Positions 25,165 to 35,377 of a stretch of DNA of 63,715 nucleotides are shown in pieces. Position 1 is the first letter of the stretch. Every line of letters starts with the position of its first letter. The DNA lies in assembly GCA_913052585.1 (NCBI GenBank), contig CAJXEB010000006.1, positions 1 to 63,715 of the forward strand, read 5' to 3'. The notes under the pieces were generated by a model. The model worked only from the letters and a program-made list of their open reading frames with translations. It did not search any database and had not been told where the DNA came from. This stretch comes from an uncultured Flavobacteriaceae bacterium (GTDB lineage Bacteria; Bacteroidota; Bacteroidia; Flavobacteriales; Flavobacteriaceae). Position numbers and translations under genes: made by a program.

Positions 25165-27210
25165 TTAATTCACTTCTGGCAAGAAGTTATAACTTTTAGA
25201 ATAGTTAATCATTTGCTCTTTAAATGTAGCTGGTTGCTCAATAGTAAAACCTTCTATTTCTCCGGCATCATTCATTTCAGGAACAATAACAGGGTTTACA
25301 AATCCACTATATGGAGCAGCTGTAAATTGCTCATTTCTTTCTAATACTTCTTTATGTAAATCTTGATTTACTTTTACACCGTATCCTTCAACCAAAGCTT
25401 CTACTGCTTCATAATCACCTTCAGATTTTATACGTTGTGTTTCTTTCAATAATTGACCAAATATATCTTGAAGTTTTTCATAATCATTAATCTTGAAATA
25501 TGTTTTTCCATCACGAGTAACTTTTTCAATTACATTATCGGCTGCACCTTTTTCAAAAGCCCAAGCAGAAACCCATTGTCTATTTCTCATATGTGATTCT
25601 TCTACATCATCTCCTAATTGTAATCTAATAAGCTGTGTCATTAAACCATTTCTAATATAACCATCATAAGCAGTTTTTCCAACAGCCTTCCAATCATCTA
25701 CTAATCCTAATTCCTGCAGTTTTGGATTATATAAATAGTACAACCCAACTAAATCTGCTCTTCCTTCTTCTAAAGTAGAAGCATAGGTTTTTAGTGTTTC
25801 TTTAGTTTCACCAACACCTGGATTTAATTGTCCTGAAGCATGTCCTATTACTTCATGAAGTGCAGTATGCAATTTATCTCCTAATTGACCATACTTTTTT
25901 TCTAATTCGTATTCTTCATTATTATAAACATATTCTCTTAAACGTCCTGAACTTCCTGCATTATTATAAGCATGGATGATATTTCCTAATGAAACTGATT
26001 TAGATCCAACTGCGGCACGAATCCAGTTTGCATTTGGTAAATTTACTCCTATTGGAGTACTTGGTGAAGCATCACCGGCTTCTCCAGCAACATTTACTAC
26101 TTTATAGGTAACACCTACTACGTTTTTCTTTTTATGTTCTTCCATTAATGGAGAGTTATCTTCAAACCACTGTGCGTTTTCAGATAATACTGCCATTTTT
26201 TTAGACATATCAAAATCTTTAATTTGTACTACGGTCTCATACGAGCCTTTATAACCTAAAGGATCGTTATATACTTCAATAAAACTATTGATATAATCTA
26301 TATTTCCTTCTGTTGCTCCTGTCCATGTTACATTATAATCATCCCAAGTTTGAAGGTCTCCTGTTTTGTAATATTCAATTAATAAACCTAGCGCTTTTCC
26401 TTGTGCGTCATTTTCAGCAACACCCTGAGCCAATGCTAACCATTTAGTTATTTCATCGATAGCAGCGCCGTATAATCCTCCAGATTTATAAACTCGTTCT
26501 TTTAATACACCATCAACTTTTACCAATTGTGTGTTTAAGCCATAAGACAATGGTTTTAAAGGATCAGGTGATTTTAAATTTCCATAAAAAAGACCAACAT
26601 CGTTATTAGTTACATTAGGTCCGTAAAAATTAACTGCACTTTTAAGAACATTATCAACACCCTTTGCTTGATTTACTTTTTTAGCATCCTTATCGCTAAA
26701 AATAATATCAAAAGCTTCTCCTTCTAATTTAGTATTTGTAGCAGCTAATAATTCACTTAAATATTCTGAAGTAAAACTTACTGGAAGTTTAGCATTCGAA
26801 TAATGGTGATGGATACCATTTGAAAACCAAACTCTTTTTAAATAGGTTTCGAAATTTTTCCAATCTTCTGAAGACGTATCACCTTCATAGGTGTTATAAA
26901 CATTTTCTAACGCTTTACGAATTGTAAGGTTATGACGGTAATTTTGATCCCAAATTATATCACGACCAGATAATCCTGCTTGTGTTAAATAATAAACTAA
27001 TTTTTGTTCTTTTAAAGTTAAATTTTCCCAACCTGGTATTTGATATCTTAAAACCTTGATATCTGCAAATTGCTCCACATTATAATCAAACTCACCAGAT
27101 TTTTCAACCTGATTTGTTTCTGCAGAAAGCTCCGATGCCTTTTTTTCATCTGCACATGATATTACAATCATAGTTGCTAGAAGCAACCCTATTAAATACT
27201 TTTTTTTCAT
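25165..27210 (-). CDS. Dipeptidyl peptidase III-type metallopeptidase (M49), lipoprotein
   Basis: The 681-aa protein has a lipoprotein signal peptide ending at Cys19. The zinc motif is HEVIGH (residues 452-457), the five-residue HExxGH form found in bacterial members in place of the eukaryotic HExxxGH. The second zinc ligand is in EEGRAD (481-486). DPP III enzymes remove dipeptides from the N-terminus of short peptides. Membrane anchoring suggests action on imported peptides in the periplasm or at the cell surface. It is a monocistronic gene with a TATTTTTG box upstream. Confidence 0.92.
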   Translation of the reverse strand: MKKKYLIGLLLATMIVISCADEKKASELSAETNQVEKSGEFDYNVEQFADIKVLRYQIPGWENLTLKEQKLVYYLTQAGLSGRDIIWDQNYRHNLTIRKALENVYNTYEGDTSSEDWKNFETYLKRVWFSNGIHHHYSNAKLPVSFTSEYLSELLAATNTKLEGEAFDIIFSDKDAKKVNQAKGVDNVLKSAVNFYGPNVTNNDVGLFYGNLKSPDPLKPLSYGLNTQLVKVDGVLKERVYKSGGLYGAAIDEITKWLALAQGVAENDAQGKALGLLIEYYKTGDLQTWDDYNVTWTGATEGNIDYINSFIEVYNDPLGYKGSYETVVQIKDFDMSKKMAVLSENAQWFEDNSPLMEEHKKKNVVGVTYKVVNVAGEAGDASPSTPIGVNLPNANWIRAAVGSKSVSLGNIIHAYNNAGSSGRLREYVYNNEEYELEKKYGQLGDKLHTALHEVIGHASGQLNPGVGETKETLKTYASTLEEGRADLVGLYYLYNPKLQELGLVDDWKAVGKTAYDGYIRNGLMTQLIRLQLGDDVEESHMRNRQWVSAWAFEKGAADNVIEKVTRDGKTYFKINDYEKLQDIFGQLLKETQRIKSEGDYEAVEALVEGYGVKVNQDLHKEVLERNEQFTAAPYSGFVNPVIVPEMNDAGEIEGFTIEQPATFKEQMINYSKSYNFLPEVN

Positions 27211-27240
27211 TTTTGATAGTTTTTATTTATTTGAAGTACA

Positions 27241-27248
27241 CAAAAATA
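27241..27248 (-). promoter_or_regulatory. -7 box of the DPP III gene
   Basis: TATTTTTG on the minus strand matches TAnnTTTG, 31 bases before the ATG. Confidence 0.5.
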
Positions 27249-27378
27249 ACAAATAATACTTTAGAAATGGGAGAATTAGCTTGGGAGTTATTCTTAAGTA
27301 GTCTCATTAAAATAGAATTAGAACAAATACAAATTGTTTTTGCAATAAATAAAATAATCAATATTAACCGTCAATATT

Positions 27379-27416
27379 AAAATCCTCATAAGTAATTTAC
27401 TCATAGGGATTTTTTT
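27379..27416 (+). terminator. Hairpin with T-tract before crcB leader
   Basis: AAAATCC at 27379-27385 pairs with GGATTTT at about 27407-27413, with an imperfect inner stem, and TTTTTT follows. No plus-strand gene precedes it, so it may guard the crcB leader from read-through or be a remnant. Confidence 0.35.
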
Positions 27417-27427
27417 ATATTAGCTTT

Positions 27428-27516
27428 ATGAAACGAGTATGTTAAAACTTTTAAAACTCAATGGAATGACTAATAGCGAACAGCATGTGACCGATTTAAT
27501 AAAATAACATAGACAT
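27428..27516 (+). repeat. Leader element copy 4 (upstream of crcB)
   Basis: The core at 27466-27497 reads ATGACTAATAGCGAACAGCA and then continues to CCGATTT, ending 20 bases before the crcB ATG. The 5' part begins ATGAAACGAGTATGTTAA, which is a complete 5-codon ORF (MKRVC). It is closest to copy 3 over its whole length. The gene-free gap here (27211-27516) otherwise holds only the DPP III promoter and one hairpin. Confidence 0.75.
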
Positions 27517-27888
27517 ATGAAACAATTATTATTGGTTTTTATTGGCGGCGGATTAGGGAGTTCACTTCGTTATTGGATTGGCACTTATCTAAACAGTTAT
27601 AAATCTGGTATCCCATACGGAACATTTGCAGCTAATATTATTGGTAGTTTAATAATTGGAATGGTTCTCGGGTTATCTTTAAAGAATAATTATTTATCAA
27701 ATAACACCATTTTATTTATAGCAACAGGGTTTTGCGGAGGTTTTACTACCTTTTCAGCTTTTGCCTATGAAAATCACTTGTTTTTAAAATCTGGAGATTT
27801 TATGAGCTTTGCTATTTATACCATTCTAAGCTTTATTATTGGATTCGCAGCTGTATTTTTTGGAATGTGGATAGTTAAATTTCTTTAA
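27517..27888 (+). CDS. crcB: Fluoride ion channel CrcB/Fluc
   Basis: The 123-aa protein has four membrane helices and the family motifs GGGLGSSLRYWIG (N-terminus), FAANIIGSLIIG (helix 2, with the conserved Asn) and GFCGGFTTFSAFAYE (helix 3, the TFSTF-like fluoride path). It exports fluoride as a dual-topology dimer. There is no fluoride riboswitch upstream. Instead the gene carries the repeated leader at 27428-27516. Its stop overlaps the convergent DUF1684 gene end by 4 bases. Confidence 0.95.
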   Translation: MKQLLLVFIGGGLGSSLRYWIGTYLNSYKSGIPYGTFAANIIGSLIIGMVLGLSLKNNYLSNNTILFIATGFCGGFTTFSAFAYENHLFLKSGDFMSFAIYTILSFIIGFAAVFFGMWIVKFL

Positions 27889-28493
27889 TGCTTTCCATAA
27901 TCCTTCACTCCTGCTTCAATTCTAACTAACATATCATTTTCTTCAGGAGGTACAGGACAAGAGTATCTATGACTATATGCACAATATGGATTGTATGTTT
28001 TATTAAAATCTATAATTATCGTATTCCCATCTGGGATTTTTAAATCTAAATATTTTCCTCCGCCATAGGATCCATCTCCACTCGTTAAATCGGTATAAGG
28101 TAAAAACAAATAATCTTCATATCCTTCCTCTTTTTCATGATTTGTACTTTGATAAATACTTAGTTTTAGCTCTTTTTCATCTAAAGAAAAATGAGCCTCA
28201 CCGTATTTCACATATTCAGGTAAACGATCTGTAGAAGTTTTCATTAAAAAAGGTTTTTCATCAGGGGTCCTTACAAATTTTGCTTTAATATAAAAATTAG
28301 TGTTGATAGGATAAAATGCTAGGCCTTTAAAAGTAATTTGATCTAAAGAATCTAATATGGAAGTTTCAGGATTTAGAAATTCTTTATTTAATTCCGATTG
28401 AACTTTTTTAATTTGTTTTATTATTTTTCTATTGGATTGTGCAATTGCTATAAAAGAAATAAATAAGAAGAAAATTAAAAATTTAAATTTCAT
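27885..28493 (-). CDS. DUF1684 domain-containing secreted protein
   Basis: The 202-aa protein runs from the ATG at 28493, chosen because it gives a clean signal peptide (MKFKFLIFFLFISFIAIAQS). The DUF1684 core contains EDYLFLPYTDLTSGDGSYGG, then GKYLDL, and the C-terminal FNKTYNPYCAYSHRYSCPVPP. Its function is unknown. It overlaps the end of the Lrp-type regulator gene by 11 bases, so the two share an operon. Confidence 0.87.
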   Translation of the reverse strand: MKFKFLIFFLFISFIAIAQSNRKIIKQIKKVQSELNKEFLNPETSILDSLDQITFKGLAFYPINTNFYIKAKFVRTPDEKPFLMKTSTDRLPEYVKYGEAHFSLDEKELKLSIYQSTNHEKEEGYEDYLFLPYTDLTSGDGSYGGGKYLDLKIPDGNTIIIDFNKTYNPYCAYSHRYSCPVPPEENDMLVRIEAGVKDYGKH

Positions 28494-28932
28494 ATAATTT
28501 TGTTTTTGTAATTGCATTATTTTCTATTACATTAGAGAGTACAATTTGTGTTTTTGTTTCTCCATAGCTTATTAATTGATCTATAAATTGTTCTAAATGC
28601 TTTTGGTTTTTAAGCATTACTTCCATCACAATATTTTCATTTCCAGTAATTCGATAGCAATTAAGTACTTCATCAAACGTTTTAACCTTGATTAAAAAGG
28701 GCTTTAATTTTCCCATAAAAGCTCTTATCGTAATTATAGCTTTTAATTGATAACCCACCTCATAAGGTGAAACTATTGTCTTATAACCATTAATAACCCC
28801 AACATCTTCCATTTTTTTAATTCTTTCTGAAACTGCAGGAGAACTGATACCCACTACCCTACCAATCTCAGCATTAGATTGTCTAGCATTTTTCTGCAAG
28901 CATTTTAAAATATTCCAATTCAAAGCATCCAT
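28483..28932 (-). CDS. Lrp/AsnC family transcription regulator
   Basis: The 149-aa protein has an N-terminal HTH (LNWNILKCLQKNARQSNAEI, then SSPAVSERIKKMEDVGVING) and a C-terminal RAM ligand-binding domain (about 70-145). A second ATG at 28938 is possible. Lrp-type regulators usually sense an amino acid, but none is indicated here. It is coupled to the DUF1684 gene. Confidence 0.92.
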   Translation of the reverse strand: MDALNWNILKCLQKNARQSNAEIGRVVGISSPAVSERIKKMEDVGVINGYKTIVSPYEVGYQLKAIITIRAFMGKLKPFLIKVKTFDEVLNCYRITGNENIVMEVMLKNQKHLEQFIDQLISYGETKTQIVLSNVIENNAITKTKLYEI

Positions 28933-29064
28933 TAACATATTAAAGTATATTTAATAATAAAACATTCATTTTAAAGTAAATATACACAATTACCTTAAAT
29001 ATTAAAGCATACAAAAACAATTAGTTGCTAATTTTGTATAAAATCCTGCTATAAAAAATTGAGA

Positions 29065-29460
29065 ATGAACTCTGTTAGCCCAAACAAGAAGCATATTTCG
29101 CCTATTCACAAAAAGGCTATAGAAATATTTACGCTTTCTAGTCAGATATCTAAATATTTAGTTCCAGATTTAGCTTGTTTACAATCTGATGGATTTGAAG
29201 ATCCAAACATTTATTTTACGGGTGATATTATTCAACAATCTAACTCATTAGCTCCGGAAATAGTTCAGGCTGAAAGCAAAACTTTTTCTGAAGAACGACA
29301 TCAACATATCTTATCAATTTCACATTTAACAAATGTATTAGATAAAAACTGTGACCGTTTGGAGCGTATTAATAGCGATGGAAAAGAATTCCTTCCTCTT
29401 TTAAGAAAAGAATTAAAAAAGTTTCGAAAACTGCAACATATTTGGATGTTGACATTGTAA
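29065..29460 (+). CDS. Conserved hypothetical protein, alpha-helical
   Basis: The 131-aa soluble protein from the ATG at 29065 has mixed charge and is mostly helical, ending KEFLPLLRKELKKFRKLQHIW. It has no signal peptide and no motif I recognise. It stands alone between the divergent Lrp gene and the convergent IcmF gene. From memory it resembles a conserved flavobacterial hypothetical protein. Confidence 0.65.
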   Translation: MNSVSPNKKHISPIHKKAIEIFTLSSQISKYLVPDLACLQSDGFEDPNIYFTGDIIQQSNSLAPEIVQAESKTFSEERHQHILSISHLTNVLDKNCDRLERINSDGKEFLPLLRKELKKFRKLQHIWMLTL

Positions 29461-29473
29461 TCTAAACAATTTC

Positions 29474-32400
29474 TTACATATTTCTTCGATACTGTCCTCC
29501 TACTTCAAATAATGCGCTTGTAATTTGTCCTAACGTACACGTTTTACAAACCTCCATTAAAGCTTCAAATATATTTTCATTATTAATTGCCTTATTTTGT
29601 AGTTCAATTAATAACGCAGAAGATTGGTTCTTGTTTGATTTATGGATACTTTCAATTAAATTAATTTGATATTGCTTTTCTTCTTCCGTAGCTCTAATAA
29701 CTTCTCCTGGAATAACTGTTGGAGAACCTTTACTACTTAAAAAAGTATTAACACCAATTATAGGAAACTCCCCATTGTGCTTTAAAGTTTCATAATACAA
29801 ACTTTCTTCTTGTATCATACTTCTTTGATACATCGTTTCCATTGCGCCTAAAACTCCACCACGTTCGGTAATTCTATCAAATTCTTTTAAAACTGCATCT
29901 TCAACAAGATCTGTAAGTTCTTCAATAATAAAGGAACCTTGGATAGGGTTTTCATTTTTTGCCAATCCTAATTCCTTATTAATTATAAGTTGAATTGCCA
30001 TTGCTCTACGAACACTTTCCTCTGTTGGTGTTGTTATGGCCTCATCATATGCATTGGTATGTAGCGAATTACAGTTATCGTTGATAGCGTAAAGTGCTTG
30101 TAGGGTAGTTCTTATATCATTAAAGTCAATTTCTTGAGCATGCAATGATCTTCCTGAAGTCTGAATATGATATTTCAACATTTGTGCTCTTGGATTCGCA
30201 CCATATTTATGCTTTAATGCTTTTGCCCAAATTTTACGAGCTACACGTCCAATTACCGAATACTCAGGATCGACACCATTACTAAAGAAAAAAGAGAGGT
30301 TTGGACCAAATTTATTTATATCCATCCCTCTTGAAAGATAATACTCCACATACGTAAAACCGTTAGCTAGCGTAAATGCTAACTGAGTTATAGGATTGGC
30401 TCCAGCTTCCGCAATGTGATACCCAGAAATTGAAACTGAATAAAAGTTACGCACTTGCTTTTCAATAAAATATTCTTGAACATCTCCCATTAAACGCAAA
30501 GCAAATTCAGTAGAGAAAATACACGTATTTTGAGCTTGATCTTCTTTTAAAATATCTGCTTGCACAGTTCCTCTAACTTGTTTAAGCGTATCGTACTTAA
30601 TTTGAGTATACACATTTTCTGGCAATACTAAATCACCTGTAACACCCAATAACATCAAACCTAAACCATCATTTCCTGCAGGAATAGCTCCTTGATATTT
30701 TGGACGGTTAATTCCTTTTTGTTTATAGATTTCTACTATTTTATTTTCAACCGCTGTTTCAAGATTGTTTTCTTTAATATATTTTTCACAATTTTGATCG
30801 ATTGCTGCATTCATAAAGAACCCTAAAAGCATCGGTGCCGGACCATTAATAGTCATACTTACCGATGTCATGGCATGACTTAAATCGAATCCAGAATAAA
30901 GCTTTTTTGCATCGTCCAAACAACAAATAGAAACACCAGCATTACCTATTTTTCCATAAATATCTGGTCGTTTATCTGGGTCATTTCCGTAAAGCGTAAC
31001 ACTATCAAAAGCAGTAGATAATCGTTTAGCTGGCATCCCCAAACTTACATAATGGAAACGTCTATTGGTTCTCTCTGGTCCACCTTCTCCGGCAAACATT
31101 CTAGTTGGATCTTCCCCAGTACGTTTAAAAGGATATAATCCTGAAGTATATGGAAATTCACCTGGTACATTTTCTTGTAAAACCCAATGCAATATGTCAC
31201 CCCAAGCTTCGTATTTTGGTAGGGCAACTTTTGGGATTTGTGAGTGGGATAATGATTCGGTATGTGTCTGAATATTAATTTCCTTGTCTCTTACTTTAAA
31301 TGAATAAACAGGCTCTTTATAACGATTAACCTTATCTGACCAACCTAAAATCACTTCCCAGTTATATGGGTCGAAATCCATTTTAACTCGATCAAACTCT
31401 TTAAGTAGTAATTCTAAAAAGCTTTTATCATTATCATTCTGAGCTAAGCTAAGAATCTCCTCATGATCCAATCCAAACTTATTTAAATGGGATCTCTCAC
31501 TTTCTTTCGAAATTACAGCAACAGAACATATGGTTTTATAAATACCAAATAATTTTTGAGCGACTTCAACTTGAGTTAATGCTTTAGCATCATAACTTCT
31601 ATTGCTTTCTGAAATCTCAGACAAATAACGAACTCTAGCAGGTGGAATTATAAATATTTTCTCAGACATTACTTCTGAAATTTCATACTTTGAAATCAAG
31701 TCACTACCTGTTTTATTTACCAACTCATCCATTATAGATTTATAAAGTTGATTCATTCCTGGATCGTTAAATTGTGAAGCTATCGTACCATAGACTGGTA
31801 ATTTATCTTGTGGGATATCCCATAAATTATTATTACGCATGTACTGTTTCTTGACATCACGTAAGGCATCTAAAGATCCTCGTTTATCAAATTTATTGAT
31901 CGCAACCAAATCGGCAAAATCTAACATATCGATTTTTTCTAATTGTGTTGCTGCTCCAAATTCTGGGGTCATTACATATAATGAAACATCACTATGTTCT
32001 AATATTTCGGTATCACTTTGACCAATTCCAGAAGTTTCCAAAATGATAATATCATATTCTGCAGCTTTTAAAACTTCGATCGCTTCAGAAACATATTTAG
32101 ATAAAGCTAAATTACTTTGACGAGTTGCTAATGAACGCATATAAACCCTATCAGAATTAATTGCATTCATACGAATACGATCTCCTAATAAAGCTCCTCC
32201 CGTCTTTCTTTTCGAAGGATCTACAGAAATTAAACCAATTGTTTTTTCAGGGAAGTCAATTAAAAAACGCCTCACCAATTCATCCACTAAAGATGATTTT
32301 CCAGCACCACCTGTACCCGTAATCCCAAGAACAGGAACTTTTGAAGTTTTATTTTTTTGATGAATAGACGCTAGTGCTTCCTTAGCAATTTCGGGGAAAT

Positions 32401-32923
32401 TTTCGGCTGCAGAAATTACTCTTGCTATTGCACCGGGTATCTTTTTTGATAGTAATGATACTTCATTTGTTAATGACTCACCTATTGGATAATCTGCTCT
32501 TTCAACTAAATCGTTGATCATTCCTTGCAGTCCTAATTCTCTACCATCATCTGGCGAATAAATTCTTTCAATCCCATAATCCTCTAATTCTTTTATTTCA
32601 GAAGGAAGAATTACACCACCACCACCACCAAAAATCTTTATTTGAGAAGCTCCCTTTTCCTTTAACAAATCATACATATACTTAAAGTACTCATTGTGAC
32701 CTCCTTGATAAGAAGTTAATGCAATGGCATTTGCATCTTCTTGTATAGCAGTATTTACGACCTCTTCTACACTTCTATCGTGACCTAAATGAATAACCTC
32801 AACACCCGTAGATTGAATGATACGACGCATAATATTAATAGATGCGTCATGTCCATCAAATAAGGAAGCTGCTGTAACTATCCGTATTTTATTTTTAGGC
32901 TGATATATAGGTGTTGGTTGCAT
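29474..32923 (-). CDS. icmF: Fused B12-dependent acyl-CoA mutase (isobutyryl-CoA mutase IcmF type)
   Basis: The 1149-aa three-part protein starts with a B12-binding domain (about 12-145; DGHDAS at 23-28, with the cobalt-ligand His25). A MeaB-type GTPase domain follows (about 195-420; Walker A GTGGAGKS at 203-210, [35 protein letters not shown]). The C-terminal TIM-barrel mutase domain has [20 protein letters not shown] and [15 protein letters not shown]. This order is the IcmF layout, which interconverts isobutyryl- and n-butyryl-CoA or related acyl-CoAs. It is not the MCM layout. It ends with a Cys/Leu-rich tail ([20 protein letters not shown]). Confidence 0.94.
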   Translation of the reverse strand: MQPTPIYQPKNKIRIVTAASLFDGHDASINIMRRIIQSTGVEVIHLGHDRSVEEVVNTAIQEDANAIALTSYQGGHNEYFKYMYDLLKEKGASQIKIFGGGGGVILPSEIKELEDYGIERIYSPDDGRELGLQGMINDLVERADYPIGESLTNEVSLLSKKIPGAIARVISAAENFPEIAKEALASIHQKNKTSKVPVLGITGTGGAGKSSLVDELVRRFLIDFPEKTIGLISVDPSKRKTGGALLGDRIRMNAINSDRVYMRSLATRQSNLALSKYVSEAIEVLKAAEYDIIILETSGIGQSDTEILEHSDVSLYVMTPEFGAATQLEKIDMLDFADLVAINKFDKRGSLDALRDVKKQYMRNNNLWDIPQDKLPVYGTIASQFNDPGMNQLYKSIMDELVNKTGSDLISKYEISEVMSEKIFIIPPARVRYLSEISESNRSYDAKALTQVEVAQKLFGIYKTICSVAVISKESERSHLNKFGLDHEEILSLAQNDNDKSFLELLLKEFDRVKMDFDPYNWEVILGWSDKVNRYKEPVYSFKVRDKEINIQTHTESLSHSQIPKVALPKYEAWGDILHWVLQENVPGEFPYTSGLYPFKRTGEDPTRMFAGEGGPERTNRRFHYVSLGMPAKRLSTAFDSVTLYGNDPDKRPDIYGKIGNAGVSICCLDDAKKLYSGFDLSHAMTSVSMTINGPAPMLLGFFMNAAIDQNCEKYIKENNLETAVENKIVEIYKQKGINRPKYQGAIPAGNDGLGLMLLGVTGDLVLPENVYTQIKYDTLKQVRGTVQADILKEDQAQNTCIFSTEFALRLMGDVQEYFIEKQVRNFYSVSISGYHIAEAGANPITQLAFTLANGFTYVEYYLSRGMDINKFGPNLSFFFSNGVDPEYSVIGRVARKIWAKALKHKYGANPRAQMLKYHIQTSGRSLHAQEIDFNDIRTTLQALYAINDNCNSLHTNAYDEAITTPTEESVRRAMAIQLIINKELGLAKNENPIQGSFIIEELTDLVEDAVLKEFDRITERGGVLGAMETMYQRSMIQEESLYYETLKHNGEFPIIGVNTFLSSKGSPTVIPGEVIRATEEEKQYQINLIESIHKSNKNQSSALLIELQNKAINNENIFEALMEVCKTCTLGQITSALFEVGGQYRRNM

Positions 32924-32948
32924 AAATGATTGTTTTGTTTTAAGGCTG

Positions 32949-32956
32949 CAAATTTA
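32949..32956 (-). promoter_or_regulatory. -7 box of icmF
   Basis: TAAATTTG on the minus strand matches TAnnTTTG, 26 bases before the start codon. Confidence 0.5.
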
Positions 32957-33075
32957 CAAAAAAGGCAGTATATATTTTTATTTATTATTCGTTTAGAAGT
33001 TCAATAAAATTATAGCCTCCATTGTTTATTATTTTATTTAAATAAATCACATCTTTGTAACATAATAAAACCGCT

Positions 33076-33783
33076 ATGTATTTAAAAAAAATTACGCTAA
33101 TTTGCTTATCCATTTTCACTTTCTCTTGTGCAGAATTACAAAATGTTGTCAACTCTCTTCCTACCGAAACTACTAACGGAGCATTAGATATTGCTGGTGG
33201 ATTACGTCAAGCTTTGGACTTGGGAATTGATAAACAAGTTAGTAAATTAACACAAACAGACGGGTTTTATAAAAATAATTTAGTAAAAATTTTATTACCA
33301 GAAGAACTCCAAAAAGTAGACAAAACGTTAAGAAGTATAGGTTTAGGGAACTTAGCAGATGAAGGTATTAAAGTTTTAAACCGTGCTGCTGAAGATGCTG
33401 TTAAAGAAGCAACACCTGTATTTGTAGATGCTGTTAAACAGATTACGTTTTCAGATGCTAAAAACATATTATTAGGCTCTGATAACTCAGCAACAAATTA
33501 TTTACAAAGCAAAACGAATACTGCACTTTATAGTAAATTTAATCCTGTTATAGAAAACTCATTTCAAAAGGTAGGAGCGGATCAAATTTGGGAAACAATT
33601 ATTAACAAATACAACACCGTTCCATTTGTAAATAAGGTAAATCCAGATCTTACAGATTACGTGACTACTGAAGCTTTAAAAGGGGTATATAAAATGATTG
33701 CTGTTGAAGAAAAGGAAATTAGAACTAAAATTGGTTCAAGATCTACAACGCTTTTACAACAAGTTTTTGCATTACAAGATTAA
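33076..33783 (+). CDS. DUF4197 domain-containing lipoprotein
   Basis: The 235-aa lipoprotein has lipobox FTFSC (Cys18). The rest matches DUF4197: GGLRQALDLGIDKQVSKLTQ, the FYKNNLVKILLPEELQKVDKT region, and the ending of about 60 residues with FVNKVNPDLTDYVTTEALKG and IRTKIGSRSTTLLQQVF. The protein is helical and anchored in the periplasm or outer membrane. Function is unknown. It abuts the convergent BtuF-like gene (1 base). Confidence 0.88.
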   Translation: MYLKKITLICLSIFTFSCAELQNVVNSLPTETTNGALDIAGGLRQALDLGIDKQVSKLTQTDGFYKNNLVKILLPEELQKVDKTLRSIGLGNLADEGIKVLNRAAEDAVKEATPVFVDAVKQITFSDAKNILLGSDNSATNYLQSKTNTALYSKFNPVIENSFQKVGADQIWETIINKYNTVPFVNKVNPDLTDYVTTEALKGVYKMIAVEEKEIRTKIGSRSTTLLQQVFALQD

Positions 33784-33784
33784 G

Positions 33785-34561
33785 CTATATTGGTAGTGAT
33801 TTAAAATAGTTAAAAGCATATTTTAACCGAGATCCATACCAACTAAAATATTCACCATCTACTAGAATTACTTTTTTATCCAGCACATTTTCAAGTTGTT
33901 CCACATCTTTTTCTTTGAAAGGAAATGGTTCTGTTGATAAGAGAATTATAGCTGCTTTTTTAAGTTCTAATTCTGAAACTTCAGGATATCTAGAATTTAA
34001 GTCTAAACTTATATTTTCAAGTTTATTAAGTTTTAACAACTCATCAATAAAGGTGTTTTGGCCAGCAATCATATATGGATTTTTCCAAATAAGGTAAGCT
34101 ACTTTTTGAGGTTTTTTATTTTTAATAAATTCCAAAAAAGAATCTCTTTCTATAACAACACCTTCAATTAAACTAGTTGCTTTGTTTTCTTTATCAAACA
34201 AACATCCAAGTTTAGAAATCATATCTAAACTATCTTCAATACTAACAATATCACTAATCCAAACCGGAGCTATTTTTTGTAGTTCAGTTACCATTTCTTT
34301 GGTATTCTCTTCTTTATTACAAATTATAACATCGGGAAGAAGTGCTTTTATTTTTTGAAAATTTACTTTTTTTGTACCGCCAACGATCGTTTTATCTTTT
34401 CTTAAATGTGCCGGGTGTACGCAAAATTTTGTGACGCCAATTATTTCAGCTTCTAAACCTAAATCTACCAATAATTCGGTTTGAGAAGGAACTAAAGATA
34501 TAATTCGTCTAGGAGTTTGATTAAAAGTTAATGATTGTTTAAGCTGATCGACTATTTTCAT
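33785..34561 (-). CDS. BtuF-like helical-backbone metal/cobalamin-binding protein, no signal peptide
   Basis: The 258-aa protein has two Rossmann-like lobes joined by a helix. The BtuF/FepB-type N-terminus [20 protein letters not shown] is visible, then [20 protein letters not shown] and [17 protein letters not shown]. This is the class III periplasmic binding protein fold used for cobalamin and siderophores. No signal peptide or lipobox is visible and the first residues are polar, so the site of action is unclear. It overlaps pyrF by 23 bases and has no transporter partner nearby. IcmF and MeaB in the window use B12, but a direct link is inference. Confidence 0.82.
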   Translation of the reverse strand: MKIVDQLKQSLTFNQTPRRIISLVPSQTELLVDLGLEAEIIGVTKFCVHPAHLRKDKTIVGGTKKVNFQKIKALLPDVIICNKEENTKEMVTELQKIAPVWISDIVSIEDSLDMISKLGCLFDKENKATSLIEGVVIERDSFLEFIKNKKPQKVAYLIWKNPYMIAGQNTFIDELLKLNKLENISLDLNSRYPEVSELELKKAAIILLSTEPFPFKEKDVEQLENVLDKKVILVDGEYFSWYGSRLKYAFNYFKSLPI

Positions 34562-35369
34562 CTAAAATATCTTTCATTTGTTTCTGTAAGGCCTCTGCTT
34601 CATAAGCAGCAGCTTCAGCGAAATCTAATTGATTAGAAGCATAAATAATTCCTCTTGAAGAATTGATAAGTAAACCTACATCTTTACTCATTCCATATTT
34701 ACATACATCTTGCAAATTCCCTCCCTGTGCCCCTACTCCAGGAACTAACAGAAAACTATTTGGAACGATGTTTCTTATTTCTTTAAAATATTCAGCTTTT
34801 GTAGCACCAACCACATACATTAATTGATCACTATGCTCCCAAGATTTTGAAGTTCTTAAAACCTTTTTATATAATTCTTCATCATCGATTATTTGAGTTT
34901 GAAAATCGAATGCTCCTTTATTTGAAGTTAAGGCTAGTAATATAGTATGCTTGTTTTTAAAAGATAAAAATGGCTCTACAGAATCTTTACCCATATAAGG
35001 AGCAACCGTAACAGCATCGAAGCCTAAATCTTCAAAAAAAGCTTTCGCATACATCGAAGAAGTATTTCCAATATCGCCACGTTTTGCATCAGCTATGGTA
35101 AAAATTTCTGGATGATTGGTATTTAAATAATCAATCGTCTTTTCTAAAGCTTTCCAACCTTTAATTCCGTAGGCTTCATAAAATGCAGTATTCGGTTTAT
35201 AAGCAACCGCTAAATGATGTGTAGCATCAATTATTGCTTTATTAAAAGCAAAAATTGGATCTTCCTCTTCTAGTAAATGTTTTGGAATTTTATTTAAATC
35301 AACATCCAAACCAATACATAGAAAAGAATTCTTTTTTCTGATTTCGGAAATTAGCTGGTCATTCGTCAT
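34539..35369 (-). CDS. pyrF: Orotidine 5'-phosphate decarboxylase
   Basis: The 276-aa enzyme catalyses the last step of UMP synthesis. It belongs to the longer type: [13 protein letters not shown] at the N-terminus, the catalytic [14 protein letters not shown] segment near residue 95, [16 protein letters not shown] and the C-terminal [10 protein letters not shown]. It lies 8 bases after prfA and overlaps the BtuF-like gene by 23 bases, forming a three-gene operon. Confidence 0.95.
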   Translation of the reverse strand: MTNDQLISEIRKKNSFLCIGLDVDLNKIPKHLLEEEDPIFAFNKAIIDATHHLAVAYKPNTAFYEAYGIKGWKALEKTIDYLNTNHPEIFTIADAKRGDIGNTSSMYAKAFFEDLGFDAVTVAPYMGKDSVEPFLSFKNKHTILLALTSNKGAFDFQTQIIDDEELYKKVLRTSKSWEHSDQLMYVVGATKAEYFKEIRNIVPNSFLLVPGVGAQGGNLQDVCKYGMSKDVGLLINSSRGIIYASNQLDFAEAAAYEAEALQKQMKDILDENSRSA

Positions 35370-35377
35370 TGCTTCTT

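Noticed and set aside
27271-27380. Short plus-strand frame MGELAWELFLSS...
   Set aside because: It is 36 codons with no recognisable family, overlaps a gene-free AT-rich region, and has no supporting context.
27380-27516. Fluoride riboswitch in front of crcB
   Set aside because: The expected crcB-motif consensus is not visible. The region instead contains the repeated leader.
29474-32923. Methylmalonyl-CoA mutase large subunit
   Set aside because: The domain order (B12-binding, GTPase, mutase) is that of IcmF. MCM has the B12 domain at the C-terminus and no built-in GTPase.
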